36,364 nucleotides of DNA from positions 1 to 36,364 of the forward strand of contig NZ_SMKY01000064.1 of assembly GCF_004349235.1 (NCBI RefSeq). Reading direction: 5' to 3'. How positions within the stretch are numbered: the stretch's first letter is position 1; every line of letters begins with the position of its first letter. The notes below the pieces were generated by a model that had not been told where the DNA came from, did not search any database, and worked only from the letters and a program-made list of their open reading frames with translations. The DNA is from Actinomadura darangshiensis. Its GTDB lineage: Bacteria > Actinomycetota > Actinomycetes > Streptosporangiales > Streptosporangiaceae. This document shows positions 1-7,379 of this stretch, one piece after another. The translations under genes were made by a program, and so were the position numbers.

Positions 1-555
1 GGCCACGTCGGGGACCACGTCGCGGAGGGCGAGCCAGCCGTTGATGGCCTGGACGGTCGGCTTGGCCTCGACCAGCTGCGGGTCGTCGAGGTCGTACCAG
101 GCGGCGACCTTGGACCAGCGCCACAGCCGGTGGCCGGCGGTCGACATCTCCGAGGACGGGAACCCGATGGCGCCGCGCCCGCCGGTGATGGCGTGCCGGA
201 CGGAGTCGAGGGAGCGGCCGACGCGTTCGGCGATGTCGCGGATCGTCAGCAGGGGGTCGGCCTCCACCTGCAGGACGTGCAGCCCGGGCGCGCTCTCCTC
301 GACGTGCTCGACCACCTCCATGATCGCCGCGGCGAGGGTGGCTCCCGTCCACGAGCAGGACGCGTTGCCCAGACGATCTGCCGAGCGGAGCTCGTCGGTT
401 GGATGGTGGTGGGTGGGGGCTGGAGGACGGTCGGCGTGCTGGGGCTCGCTGATGATCGAGACCGTGACCGCGCCGTGCGTCCGGTCGAACAGCGGGTCCA
501 GCTCGTCCTCGTAGAGGGGACGGCTGAGGATCAGCGCGAAGTCATAGCTCGGCAT
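1..555 (-). CDS. HTH-domain protein, 3'-truncated by window edge
   Basis: The frame is open from an ATG at 555 to the window edge (185 codons, no stop), so the C-terminus is missing. A strong GAGGA Shine-Dalgarno lies just upstream (about 561-568). The N-terminus (residues 1-35) is a compact alpha/beta start (MPSYDFALILSRPLYEDEL). Residues 38-70 are a low-complexity linker rich in Pro/His. Residues 103-154 look like a helix-turn-helix of the excisionase/MerR-like kind (LTIRDIAERVGRSLDSVR, then HRLWRWSKVAAWYD). It is probably a small DNA-binding protein; I do not know its target. It is divergent from infA, with 260 bp between them. The family resemblance is from memory and the function is inferred. 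Confidence 0.6.
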   Translation of the reverse strand, partial: MPSYDFALILSRPLYEDELDPLFDRTHGAVTVSIISEPQHADRPPAPTHHHPTDELRSADRLGNASCSWTGATLAAAIMEVVEHVEESAPGLHVLQVEADPLLTIRDIAERVGRSLDSVRHAITGGRGAIGFPSSEMSTAGHRLWRWSKVAAWYDLDDPQLVEAKPTVQAINGWLALRDVVPDVA

Positions 556-815
556 GCTGATCCTCCTCGGACGTATCTCTCCTGGAAAGGTACAACGCGG
601 ACGGGATGTATGCTTGACTCGGGAGCAGTCTCCGGACCCGTATCATGCGTTGATTTCGCATTGGGCGGCCCGTTGACGTAGACTCCTTTGTCGGTCCGTC
701 GACGGCCGCCCGATTTCCCCTTCCTGGCGCTTCGCGCCGCGGTGCGGGTTGCGGCCGATTCTCTCCTGGAGCGCCGGGCCGCGTCCAATGAGCCGACCAG
801 TGAAGCGCGGAGGAC
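556..815 (+). promoter_or_regulatory. divergent regulatory region / infA leader
   Basis: This 260-bp gene-free stretch separates the minus-strand HTH gene from infA. It is less GC-rich than the genes and contains sigma70-like hexamers: TTGACT at 614-619, TATCAT at 641-646, TTGACG at 673-678 and TAGACT at 679-684. None of the pairs has ideal 16-18 nt spacing (TTGACT to TATCAT is 21 nt), so the exact promoter is unresolved. The start of the infA-rpmJ-rpsM-rpoA transcript is probably here. Confidence 0.35.
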
Positions 816-1037
816 ATGCCCAAGAAAGAAGGGGCCATCGAGATCGAGGGCACCGTCATCGAGTCGCTGCCCAACGCCATGTTCAGGGTGGAGCTCGACA
901 ACGGGCACAAGGTGCTCGCCCACATCAGCGGCAAGATGCGGATGCACTACATCCGGATCCTGCCGGACGACCGCGTCGTTGTGGAGCTGAGCCCCTACGA
1001 CCTCACGCGCGGTCGGATCGTCTACCGCTACAAGTAA
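816..1037 (+). CDS. infA: translation initiation factor IF-1
   Basis: A 73-residue protein, the normal length for IF-1. It is a single S1-like OB-fold that binds the 30S A site and helps IF-2 and IF-3 place initiator tRNA. The sequence is diagnostic: MPKKEGAIEIEGTVIESLPN at the start, then the HISGKMRMHYIRILPDDRV core and the YDLTRGRIVYRYK end. The ATG at 816 has a GGAGG (809-813) only two bases upstream, a tight but usual spacing. It is followed by rpmJ, rpsM, rpsK, rpsD, rpoA and rplQ on the same strand, the classic actinobacterial order. Confidence 0.97.
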   Translation: MPKKEGAIEIEGTVIESLPNAMFRVELDNGHKVLAHISGKMRMHYIRILPDDRVVVELSPYDLTRGRIVYRYK

Positions 1038-1102
1038 TCCCACTGGGGTTGCCTTCCCCGTGCGTGGCGGCGCGGGGGTGACCCTGATCCTTAGGAGACC
1101 CA

Positions 1103-1216
1103 GTGAAGGTCAAGCCGAGCGTCAAGAAGATCTGCAACAAGTGCCGCGTCATCCGCCGGCACGGCCGGGTCATGGTCATCTGCTCTGACCCGCGCCACAA
1201 GCAGCGTCAGGGCTGA
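1103..1216 (+). CDS. rpmJ: 50S ribosomal protein L36 (bL36), zinc-binding form
   Basis: A 37-residue gene starting at GTG 1103 and preceded by AGGAG (1093-1097). The protein is the smallest large-subunit protein and binds 23S rRNA. Its four zinc ligands are all visible: Cys11, Cys14, Cys27 and His32 (CNKC ... C ... H), so this is the C+ form. Actinomycetes often carry a second, zinc-free L36 elsewhere under Zur control, and this would be the zinc-replete copy. The gap to infA is 65 bp. The gap to rpsM is 186 bp and contains a hairpin. Confidence 0.95.
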   Translation: MKVKPSVKKICNKCRVIRRHGRVMVICSDPRHKQRQG

Positions 1217-1307
1217 CGCTCACCACCAGCAAGCGCATCGCAGCCTTCACCCCGGGCCGTACGAGTCCTTGATCGGATTCGTGCGGCGCCGTCGTGTGAA
1301 GGAACAC

Positions 1308-1330
1308 CCCCGGATCTCCGGAGGCCGGGG
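1308..1330 (+). terminator. hairpin in rpmJ-rpsM gap
   Basis: CCCCGG (1308-1313) pairs with CCGGGG (1325-1330) across an 11-nt loop that itself contains TCCGGA. No U-tract follows. It could be a weak attenuator or an RNA processing site. It lies in the 186-bp gap (1217-1402) between rpmJ and rpsM, where I see no gene. Confidence 0.35.
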
Positions 1331-1402
1331 CCGCCACCCGGGCAGGGTGTGTGCGGAGGCGATGCGTCCATACCTCCGGGCGAATGAAGGGAACTGCCCA
1401 CG

Positions 1403-1783
1403 ATGGCACGCCTCCTCGGCGTCGACCTCCCGCGCGAAAAGCGCCTCGAGGTCGCTCTCACCTACATCTTCGGCATCGGCCGGACGCGGGCGCTGGAGAC
1501 CCTTGCGGGCACCGGCATCAGCGGCGACCTGCGCGTCCACCAGATGGGCGACGAAGAGATCATCAAGCTCCGCGACTGGATCGAGGCGAACTACAAGATC
1601 GAGGGTGATCTTCGCCGCGAGGTCCAGGCGGACATCCGCCGCAAGATCGAGATCGGGTGCTACCAGGGCGTCCGGCACCGCCGCGGGCTTCCGGTGCACG
1701 GTCAGCGCACGCAGACCAACGCACGCACCCGCAAGGGCAAGAAGAAGACCGTGGCCGGCAAGAAGAAGGCCGGCAAGAAGTAG
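1403..1783 (+). CDS. rpsM: 30S ribosomal protein S13 (uS13)
   Basis: 126 residues, the usual length. uS13 sits in the 30S head and contacts the P-site tRNA and the 50S (bridge B1). The N-terminal helix-hairpin-helix part (MARLLGVDLPREKRLEVALT, then IFGIGRTRALETL) and the RNA-binding C-terminal part (QGVRHRRGLPVHGQRTQTNA) are intact. It ends in a Lys-rich tail (KGKKKTVAGKKKAGKK) that reaches toward tRNA. The start is the ATG at 1403, with GAAGGGA about 11 bases upstream. Confidence 0.97.
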   Translation: MARLLGVDLPREKRLEVALTYIFGIGRTRALETLAGTGISGDLRVHQMGDEEIIKLRDWIEANYKIEGDLRREVQADIRRKIEIGCYQGVRHRRGLPVHGQRTQTNARTRKGKKKTVAGKKKAGKK

Positions 1784-1833
1784 CAGTCCGGAGTCGGTCC
1801 TCCGGATCGATGACCTCAGAGTAGAGAGAGCAC

Positions 1834-2235
1834 ATGCCTCCTAAGAGCCGTGTCGGCGCCAAGAAGGTGCGCCGCAAGGAAAAGAAGAACGTCGCTCACG
1901 GGCACGCCCACATCAAGAGCACGTTCAACAACACGATCGTCTCGATCACCGACCCCAACGGCAACGTGATCTCCTGGGCCTCCTCGGGCCACGTCGGGTT
2001 CAAGGGCTCGCGCAAGTCCACCCCGTTCGCCGCGCAGCAGGCCGCCGAGGCCGCCGCCCGGCGCGCGATGGAGCACGGCATGCGCAAGGTCGACGTCTTC
2101 GTGAAGGGCCCGGGCTCGGGCCGCGAGACCGCCATCCGGTCGCTGCAGGCGACCGGCCTCGAGGTGGGCTCGATCCAGGACGTCACGCCCGTTCCGCACA
2201 ACGGCTGCCGCCCGCCGAAGCGTCGGAGGGTCTGA
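1834..2235 (+). CDS. rpsK: 30S ribosomal protein S11 (uS11)
   Basis: 133 residues, full length. uS11 is a platform protein of the 30S near the mRNA exit. Diagnostic features are the HIKSTFNNTIVSITDPNGN segment (near residue 27) and the conserved C-terminus PHNGCRPPKRRRV. The purine-rich GAGAGAG before ATG 1834 is the ribosome binding site. It lies 50 bp after rpsM in the same operon. Confidence 0.97.
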   Translation: MPPKSRVGAKKVRRKEKKNVAHGHAHIKSTFNNTIVSITDPNGNVISWASSGHVGFKGSRKSTPFAAQQAAEAAARRAMEHGMRKVDVFVKGPGSGRETAIRSLQATGLEVGSIQDVTPVPHNGCRPPKRRRV

Positions 2236-2259
2236 CCCGTGAAAAGCAATCTGGAATTT

Positions 2260-2287
2260 GCGCAGGCGGCACCGCCCGCCACTGCGC
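2260..2287 (+). promoter_or_regulatory. bulged hairpin upstream of rpsD
   Basis: GCGCA-GGCGG (2260-2269) pairs with CCGCC (2276-2280), a two-base bulge (AC), then TGCGC (2283-2287), closing a 6-nt loop. This makes a 10-bp stem in the 90-bp gap between rpsK and rpsD, about 38 nt before the rpsD start. No U-tract follows. S4 represses its own operon in several bacteria by binding a leader structure, so an autoregulatory role here is possible but inferred. Confidence 0.35.
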
Positions 2288-2325
2288 TGGCCAGCCGGGT
2301 CTGAGGCAGGGGGAGATCTAGAACA

Positions 2326-2952
2326 ATGGCTCGTTACACCGGTGCGGACTGCAAGCTCTGCCGCCGCGAGAAGATGAAGCTGTTCCTCAAGGGCAGCAAG
2401 TGCGAGGGCCCCAAGTGCCCGATCGAGATCCGTCCCTACCCTCCGGGTGAGCACGGCCGCGGTCGGCCCAAGGAGACCGAGTACCTGCTGCAGCTTCGCG
2501 AGAAGCAGAAGGCGCGGCGCATCTACGGCGTGCTGGAGCGGCAGTTCCACAACTACTACGTCGAGGCGAACCGCCAGCAGGGCAAGACGGGTGACAACCT
2601 GCTCACGCTGCTGGAGCGCCGGCTCGACAACGTCGTCTACCGGGGCGGCTTCGCCAAGTCCCGCGACATGGCCCGCCAGCTCATCCGGCACGGCCACATC
2701 CGGGTCAACGGCAAGAAGGTCAACATCCCGTCGGCCCTCGTGTCCGAGGCCGACATCGTCGACGTCAAGCCCAAGTCGATGGAGATGACGCCGTTCCAGG
2801 TCGCCAAGGCCGAGACCGGCGACCGCCCCGTCCCGGCGTGGCTCGGCGTGGACGGCGAGAAGATGCGCATCCTCGTGCACTCGATGCCGGTCCGGCAGCA
2901 GATCGACGCTCCCGTCCAGGAGCAGCTGATCGTCGAGCTCTACTCCAAGTAG
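2326..2952 (+). CDS. rpsD: 30S ribosomal protein S4 (uS4), zinc-binding form
   Basis: 208 residues. uS4 nucleates assembly of the 30S body and shapes the mRNA entry site. The N-terminus carries the zinc module Cys9-X2-Cys12-X13-Cys26-X4-Cys31. The S4 RNA-binding domain follows (RRLDNVVYRGGFAKSRDMAR, then IRHGHIRVNGKKVNIPS). The C-terminal QLIVELYSK is typical. The start is ATG 2326, with a GGGGGAG 11 bases upstream. Some actinomycetes have a second, zinc-free S4; this copy keeps all four Cys. Confidence 0.97.
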   Translation: MARYTGADCKLCRREKMKLFLKGSKCEGPKCPIEIRPYPPGEHGRGRPKETEYLLQLREKQKARRIYGVLERQFHNYYVEANRQQGKTGDNLLTLLERRLDNVVYRGGFAKSRDMARQLIRHGHIRVNGKKVNIPSALVSEADIVDVKPKSMEMTPFQVAKAETGDRPVPAWLGVDGEKMRILVHSMPVRQQIDAPVQEQLIVELYSK

Positions 2953-2960
2953 GGCTCACG

Positions 2961-3001
2961 CCGTCTCGCCGGGGTCCCCAGGTGGGATCCCGGCGAGACG
3001 G
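2961..3001 (+). terminator. 13-bp perfect hairpin between rpsD and rpoA
   Basis: CCGTCTCGCCGGG (2961-2973) is a perfect inverted match to 2989-3001, with a 15-nt loop that can pair further (CCCC...GGG). There is no U-run after it. It lies 9 bp after the rpsD stop and 57 bp before rpoA, so it probably causes partial termination, 3'-end protection or mRNA processing, separating S4 and RNA polymerase alpha levels. Confidence 0.55.
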
Positions 3002-3058
3002 GGAACGTTTCCGAACGCGGTAGTCAAATAGCGGGCACCGCGGAAAGAAGGCACCACC

Positions 3059-4072
3059 ATGCTCATCGCACAGCGTCCCACTCTCACCGAAGAGCAGGTC
3101 GACGAGTACCGGTCGCGGTTCACCATCGAGCCGCTGGAGCCGGGCTTCGGCTACACGATCGGCAACTCGCTGCGTCGTACCCTGCTCTCCTCGATCCCCG
3201 GTGCGGCCGTCACCAGCATCCGCATCGAGGGCGTCCTGCACGAGTTCTCCACCGTGCCCGGGGTCAAGGAAGACGTCACCGACATCATCCTGAACCTCAA
3301 GGAGCTCGTCGTCTCGTCCGAGCACGACGAGCCCGTCGTCATGTACCTGCGCAAGCAGGGCCCTGGCGAGGTCACCGCGGCCGACATCGCGCCGCCGGCG
3401 GGCGTCGAGGTCCACAACCCGGACCTGCACATCGCCACGCTGAACAACAAGGCCAAGCTGGAGATGGAGCTGACGGTCGAGCGCGGCCGCGGCTACGTCT
3501 CGGCCGCGCAGAACAAGCAGCCGGGCCAGGAGATCGGCCGGATCCCGATCGACTCCATCTACTCGCCCGTGCTCAAGGTCACTTACAAGGTCGAGGCCAC
3601 CCGAGTCGAGCAGCGCACCGACTTCGACCGCCTCATCCTGGACGTGGAGACCAAGCAGGCGATGCTGCCGCGCGACGCGGTCGCCTCCGCCGGCAAGACC
3701 CTCGTCGAGCTGTTCGGGCTGGCCCGGGAGCTCAACGTCGAGGCCGAGGGCATCGACATGGGCCCGTCCCCGACGGACGCCGCGCTCGCCGCGGACCTGG
3801 CCCTGCCGATCGAGGAGCTGAACCTCACGGTCCGCTCCTACAACTGCCTGAAGCGCGAGGGCATCCACTCGGTGGGCGAGCTCGTCGCCCGCTCCGAGCA
3901 GGACCTTCTCGATATAAGGAATTTCGGCGCCAAGTCGATCGAAGAGGTCAAGCAGAAGCTCAACGACATGGGCCTCTCGCTGAAGGACTCCCCGCCCGGG
4001 TTCGACCCGAGCGCGGCGGCCGACGCCTACGGCGACGACGACCAGGGCTACGCCGAGACCGAGCAGTACTAG
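3059..4072 (+). CDS. rpoA: DNA-directed RNA polymerase alpha subunit
   Basis: 337 residues. The N-terminal domain (about 1-230) dimerises and scaffolds beta and beta'; GNSLRRTLLSSIPG (residues 35-48) is the family hallmark. The linker is about 231-250. The C-terminal domain (about 251-315) keeps the DNA/UP-element and activator contacts: Arg259, Asn262, Lys292, Ser293 and Glu296, the counterparts of E. coli R265, N268, K298, S299 and E302. An acidic tail (YGDDDQGYAETEQY) ends the protein, as in other actinobacteria. The start is ATG 3059, with GAAGG 8 bases upstream. Confidence 0.98.
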   Translation: MLIAQRPTLTEEQVDEYRSRFTIEPLEPGFGYTIGNSLRRTLLSSIPGAAVTSIRIEGVLHEFSTVPGVKEDVTDIILNLKELVVSSEHDEPVVMYLRKQGPGEVTAADIAPPAGVEVHNPDLHIATLNNKAKLEMELTVERGRGYVSAAQNKQPGQEIGRIPIDSIYSPVLKVTYKVEATRVEQRTDFDRLILDVETKQAMLPRDAVASAGKTLVELFGLARELNVEAEGIDMGPSPTDAALAADLALPIEELNLTVRSYNCLKREGIHSVGELVARSEQDLLDIRNFGAKSIEEVKQKLNDMGLSLKDSPPGFDPSAAADAYGDDDQGYAETEQY

Positions 4073-4167
4073 AAACCCGATTCCGGCGGCCGGGGGCAGC
4101 GTTCCCCGGCCGTCCCGGGACCAGCTGACGCCGGTACCTGATACGGCCGGTGCAGGAAGGAAGAGAC

Positions 4168-4683
4168 ATGCCTCAGCCCACCAAGGGCGCCCGCTTCGGC
4201 GGCAGCGCAGCGCACCAGAAGCTGATCCTGGCGAACCTGGCGACGGCGCTGTTCGAGCACGGCCGCATCACCACCACCGAGGCCAAGGCCCGGCGGATGC
4301 GCCCGCTCGCGGAGAAGCTGATCACCAAGGCCAAGAAGGGCGACCTGCACAACCGCCGCCTGGTGGCCAAGACGATCCGCGACAAGAGCGTCCTGCACGA
4401 GCTCTTCACCGAGATCGCGCCGCGCTTCGAGAACCGCCCCGGCGGCTACACCCGCATCACCAAGATCGGCCCGCGCAAGGGCGACAACGCCCCGATGGCC
4501 GTGATCGAGCTGGTGCAGGAGCAGCTGACCGCGACCACCGCCAAGGCCGCCCCGGCGCCCGAGGTCGACGAGGCCGAGCTGCCCGCCGAGGGCGAGGTCA
4601 CCCTCAGCAAGGCCGAGGCGGACGAGCCCGCGGCCAAGGACGAGGCCCAGGACGAGGCCAAGGACGAGGGCGGCAAAGAGTAA
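4168..4683 (+). CDS. rplQ: 50S ribosomal protein L17 (bL17) with acidic tail
   Basis: 171 residues from ATG 4168, chosen because MPQPTKGARFGGSAAHQK is the conserved start and a GGAAGGAAG ribosome binding site lies at 4154-4163. An in-frame GTG at 4150 would add six residues but overlaps that site. The L17 core is residues 1-120. Residues 121-171 are an Ala/Glu/Asp/Lys-rich extension (EDEAK-like repeats), common in actinobacterial L17 and probably disordered. bL17 lies near the peptide exit tunnel. It is the last gene before a terminator. Confidence 0.96.
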   Translation: MPQPTKGARFGGSAAHQKLILANLATALFEHGRITTTEAKARRMRPLAEKLITKAKKGDLHNRRLVAKTIRDKSVLHELFTEIAPRFENRPGGYTRITKIGPRKGDNAPMAVIELVQEQLTATTAKAAPAPEVDEAELPAEGEVTLSKAEADEPAAKDEAQDEAKDEGGKE

Positions 4684-4724
4684 TCGTCGCTCGACCTAGG
4701 CAAGCGTTTGCTCGACATTCGTGA

Positions 4725-4765
4725 GGGCCCGCCGTTTCCATCCGGGACGGCGGGCCTGATCTTTG
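4725..4765 (+). terminator. terminator after rplQ
   Basis: GGCCCGCCGT (4726-4735) pairs perfectly with ACGGCGGGCC (4747-4756), loop 11 nt, followed by the U-rich TGATCTTTG. It ends the ribosomal protein/rpoA operon 43 bp after the rplQ stop and isolates truA. Confidence 0.75.
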
Positions 4766-4857
4766 CCAGACTTGGTTTCATGGTCAGGTCAGGCGGGCGG
4801 CGATTCACCGGGGAGCGTGTCAGGGGAGTACCCGATGGGCGTGGCGCATCGGGAGGA

Positions 4858-4899
4858 ATGGACGACGGACGTTGGAGAAGGACAACTCGACTGACATGA
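4858..4899 (+). other. possible 13-codon leader ORF coupled to truA
   Basis: ATG at 4858 has an excellent GGGAGGA directly before it and reads MDDGRWRRTTRLT, ending in a TGA whose first bases overlap the truA ATG (ATGA at 4896-4899). This would couple truA translation to a short peptide. The alternative is that truA starts at TTG 4872 and this ORF is chance. Confidence 0.3.
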
Positions 4900-5780
4900 C
4901 CGCTCTGGTACGACTCCGGCTCGACATCGGCTACGACGGGTCGGACTTCGCGGGTTGGGCGAGACAGCCCAACCAGCGGACCGTCCAAGGCGTCATCGAG
5001 GACGCGCTGGCACGGATGCTTCGCCTGGACCCACCCCCTATGCTCACCGTCGCCGGACGCACGGACGCGGGCGTCCACGCGCACGGGCAGGTCGCCCACC
5101 TGGTGGTGCCGGTCGCCGCGTACTCGGCGATCAACGGGACCATGCCGCGGCGGCTGGCGGGACTGCTGCCGCCGGACGTGCGGGTATGGCGCGTGTCGAT
5201 CGCGCCCGAGGGCTTCGACGCCCGGTTCTCGGCGCTGTCGCGGCGCTACGTGTACCGGGTGTGCGACAACCCGGTCGGGGTGGAGCCGCTGCGCCGCCAC
5301 GACGTCCTGTGGCATCCGCGCCCGCTGAACCTGGACCGGATGAACGACGCCGCGCGGCGGCTGGTCGGCGAGAACGACTTCGCCGCCTACTGCCGGAAGC
5401 GGGAGGGCGCGACGACGATCCGGGAGCTGCTGCGCTACGAGTGGGCCCGCGACGACCGCGATCCGCACCTGGCGCTCGCGACCGTGGAGGCCGACGCGTT
5501 CTGCCATTCGATGGTCCGCGCGCTCGTCGGCGCGATGCTCATGGTCGGGGACGGGCGGCGCGAGGTGGAGTGGCCCGCCGAGGTGCTCGCCGCGCGCGTC
5601 CGCGACTCGGGCGTGAACGTGGCGCCCGCGCACGGCCTGTCGCTGGAGGAGATCCGCTACCCCGGCGACGACAGCCTGGCGAAGCGCGCTCAGGAGACCC
5701 GCCGCGTCCGGACGCTGAACGCCACCGCCGCGGCGGTGGCCCCGGAGCAGCCCGCCCCGGCGCCGCGGCAGGGCCCCTGA
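4896..5780 (+). CDS. truA: tRNA pseudouridine(38-40) synthase TruA
   Basis: 294 residues from ATG 4896. It isomerises uridines 38-40 in tRNA anticodon arms. The catalytic Asp57 is in the GRTDAGVHAHGQ motif (54-65). The N-terminal RLDIGYDGSDFAGWARQ and NDFAAYCRKREG are also typical. The last 25 residues are an Ala/Pro-rich extension. ATG 4896 overlaps the stop of a possible leader ORF; GGAGAAGG lies 14 bases upstream, rather far for a ribosome binding site. An upstream TTG at 4872 is the alternative start. The gene converges on the minus-strand membrane-protein gene with only 6 bp between stops. The gap 4684-4895 otherwise holds only the terminator. Confidence 0.93.
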   Translation: MTALVRLRLDIGYDGSDFAGWARQPNQRTVQGVIEDALARMLRLDPPPMLTVAGRTDAGVHAHGQVAHLVVPVAAYSAINGTMPRRLAGLLPPDVRVWRVSIAPEGFDARFSALSRRYVYRVCDNPVGVEPLRRHDVLWHPRPLNLDRMNDAARRLVGENDFAAYCRKREGATTIRELLRYEWARDDRDPHLALATVEADAFCHSMVRALVGAMLMVGDGRREVEWPAEVLAARVRDSGVNVAPAHGLSLEEIRYPGDDSLAKRAQETRRVRTLNATAAAVAPEQPAPAPRQGP

Positions 5781-5786
5781 CCGGGG

Positions 5787-7355
5787 TCAGCCGCGGGCCA
5801 CGATCGGGCGCAGGTCGTAGTCGATGAACTGCTGCGCGGCCTGCTTGATCACGGGGTCGCCCGGCTTGGCCTTCTTGCCGTTCGCCCACTGCACGTAGGC
5901 GTAGGCGACGTACCGGCCGCGGACGGTCGCCGCCGCGTACCCGCCGGCCCGGTCGATGTCGGGGGAGTGCTTGCCCGCCATGCCGCGGAACCACTCGTAG
6001 GTGGCGGGGTCGCCGGCCTTGCTGACGGTGAGCGCCGCGTCCTTCGTCGGCATGACCGCGAGCCCGGAGGTGACGGCGAGCTTGCTCTTCGGGTCGATGT
6101 ACGTGGCACGGACGATCTTGCGGCACTGCTCCTGCCGCAGGGCCGCGAGCATCGAGCCCCGGGCAGCGTACCTGACCTCGCGGTTGAGGGACCAGCGGTC
6201 CTGCAGGTAGGTCCGGCCGCCGAGCTGGAGGGTCTTGGCGGGGAACACGTCGTGGAACGCCAGGTCCGCGGTGTCGGTCTTCTCGTTGTCGATGTTCACC
6301 GCGGGCGCCGGCGTGGCGGGCGGCGTCGCCGGGGCGGTGGACTGCGTGACGGCGGGCGGCTCGGCGGCCTTCTCGCCGGCGTCCTCGCCGCCCGAACCCG
6401 TCCCGCCGATGACGAACAGCCCGGCGGCCGCCGCGAGGACGACCGCGGCGCCGCCGCCGATCAGCAGCGGCCGGCGCTTGCTCCCGCCCGCCCCCTTCGC
6501 CGGGGCGGGCGGCGTGGGCCCGCCGGGAGGAGGCGGGGTGTCGACCGGGACGCCGCCCTCGGCCTGGTAGACCGGCGTGATCACCGGGGGCTGCTCGGCG
6601 GTCGCGGCGGCGCCCTCGCCGGCCTCGACGGCCTCGGGGTGCGGGAACGGGCCGCTGCCGGTCGGCGGGACGAAGCCGGGCGGCAGGATCGCGTCCGGGA
6701 CGAGCACCGGCGCGAGCGGCGCGGCGTCCTCCGCCTCCCTCGCCCGGTCGAACGCCGACGCCGGCGCGGGACGGTCCTCCGCGACCTCGTTCAGGACGGG
6801 GTTGTCCACGGTGGTCTCGTTCTCCTCGGGCGCCTCGGCCGGCACGGGGCCGGCCGGCGTGTCGTCCTCCGGCCGGACCTCCTCCGCCGGGGGGACGGCC
6901 TTGAAGCCGTCGGGGTCGGTGTCGTCCGGAGAGACCGGGGGCTTGACGATCGGCTCGGCGGGGACGGCACGGCGGGAGTCGATGCTGGGGACGCCCTTGC
7001 CGGCGACGAGCGTGCCGAGCGGGGCGGCGGTCTCCGGGGCCTCCTCCTCGTCCTCGATCACCACCGGTGCGGACAGGAACTCCGCCGCCGGCTGCGGATT
7101 CTCCGGTGCCGGCCGGGCCTCCTCCTGCGCCGCGTCGCCGGGCGGGGAGGTGTCCGCGGACTCGGCGGCCCACCAGGGGGCCTCCAGACCGAAGGCGGGG
7201 AGTTGCAGGGAGGCGGAGTCGGCCGCCGGCGTCTCGCCTGCGGCCTCATCGGCGGGGGGAGCCGTACCGCCGAAGCTGGGCGGCGCCGAGTCGGCGGGGA
7301 CGGCGGCCGTCCCCGCCTCCTCGGCGGTCTCCCGGGCGTCTCTAGGTCCAGACAT
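5787..7355 (-). CDS. membrane-anchored protein, large disordered cytoplasmic tail, paralogue of next gene upstream
   Basis: 522 residues of unknown function. Residues 1-295 are Pro/Ala/Glu-rich and acidic, almost certainly disordered. Residues 296-317 form one membrane segment after a basic KRRP, giving N-in/C-out topology. After a Thr/Pro linker, residues 355-522 are a folded extracellular domain with one Cys (411) and the segments CRKIVRATY and RGRYVAYAYVQWANGKK. The same segments occur in the 7380-8624 protein (CTQALRATY; RGHYVIMTWVQRPDGKK), so the two are tandem paralogues. The upstream gene ends 24 bp before this start, so they are co-transcribed. No good Shine-Dalgarno precedes ATG 7355. 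No catalytic motif was recognised. Confidence 0.8.
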   Translation of the reverse strand: MSGPRDARETAEEAGTAAVPADSAPPSFGGTAPPADEAAGETPAADSASLQLPAFGLEAPWWAAESADTSPPGDAAQEEARPAPENPQPAAEFLSAPVVIEDEEEAPETAAPLGTLVAGKGVPSIDSRRAVPAEPIVKPPVSPDDTDPDGFKAVPPAEEVRPEDDTPAGPVPAEAPEENETTVDNPVLNEVAEDRPAPASAFDRAREAEDAAPLAPVLVPDAILPPGFVPPTGSGPFPHPEAVEAGEGAAATAEQPPVITPVYQAEGGVPVDTPPPPGGPTPPAPAKGAGGSKRRPLLIGGGAAVVLAAAAGLFVIGGTGSGGEDAGEKAAEPPAVTQSTAPATPPATPAPAVNIDNEKTDTADLAFHDVFPAKTLQLGGRTYLQDRWSLNREVRYAARGSMLAALRQEQCRKIVRATYIDPKSKLAVTSGLAVMPTKDAALTVSKAGDPATYEWFRGMAGKHSPDIDRAGGYAAATVRGRYVAYAYVQWANGKKAKPGDPVIKQAAQQFIDYDLRPIVARG

Positions 7356-7379
7356 AAGCAGAGAGGGTATTCAAAGGGG

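Noticed and set aside
614..646. TTGACT/TATCAT as the infA promoter
   Set aside because: The 21-bp spacing is too long for a standard sigma70 promoter; kept only as part of the regulatory region.
5763..5796. CCGCGGC/GCCGCGG pairing around the truA and membrane-protein stops as a terminator
   Set aside because: The stem is interrupted by an eight-base bulge and the inner helix is short; too weak to call.
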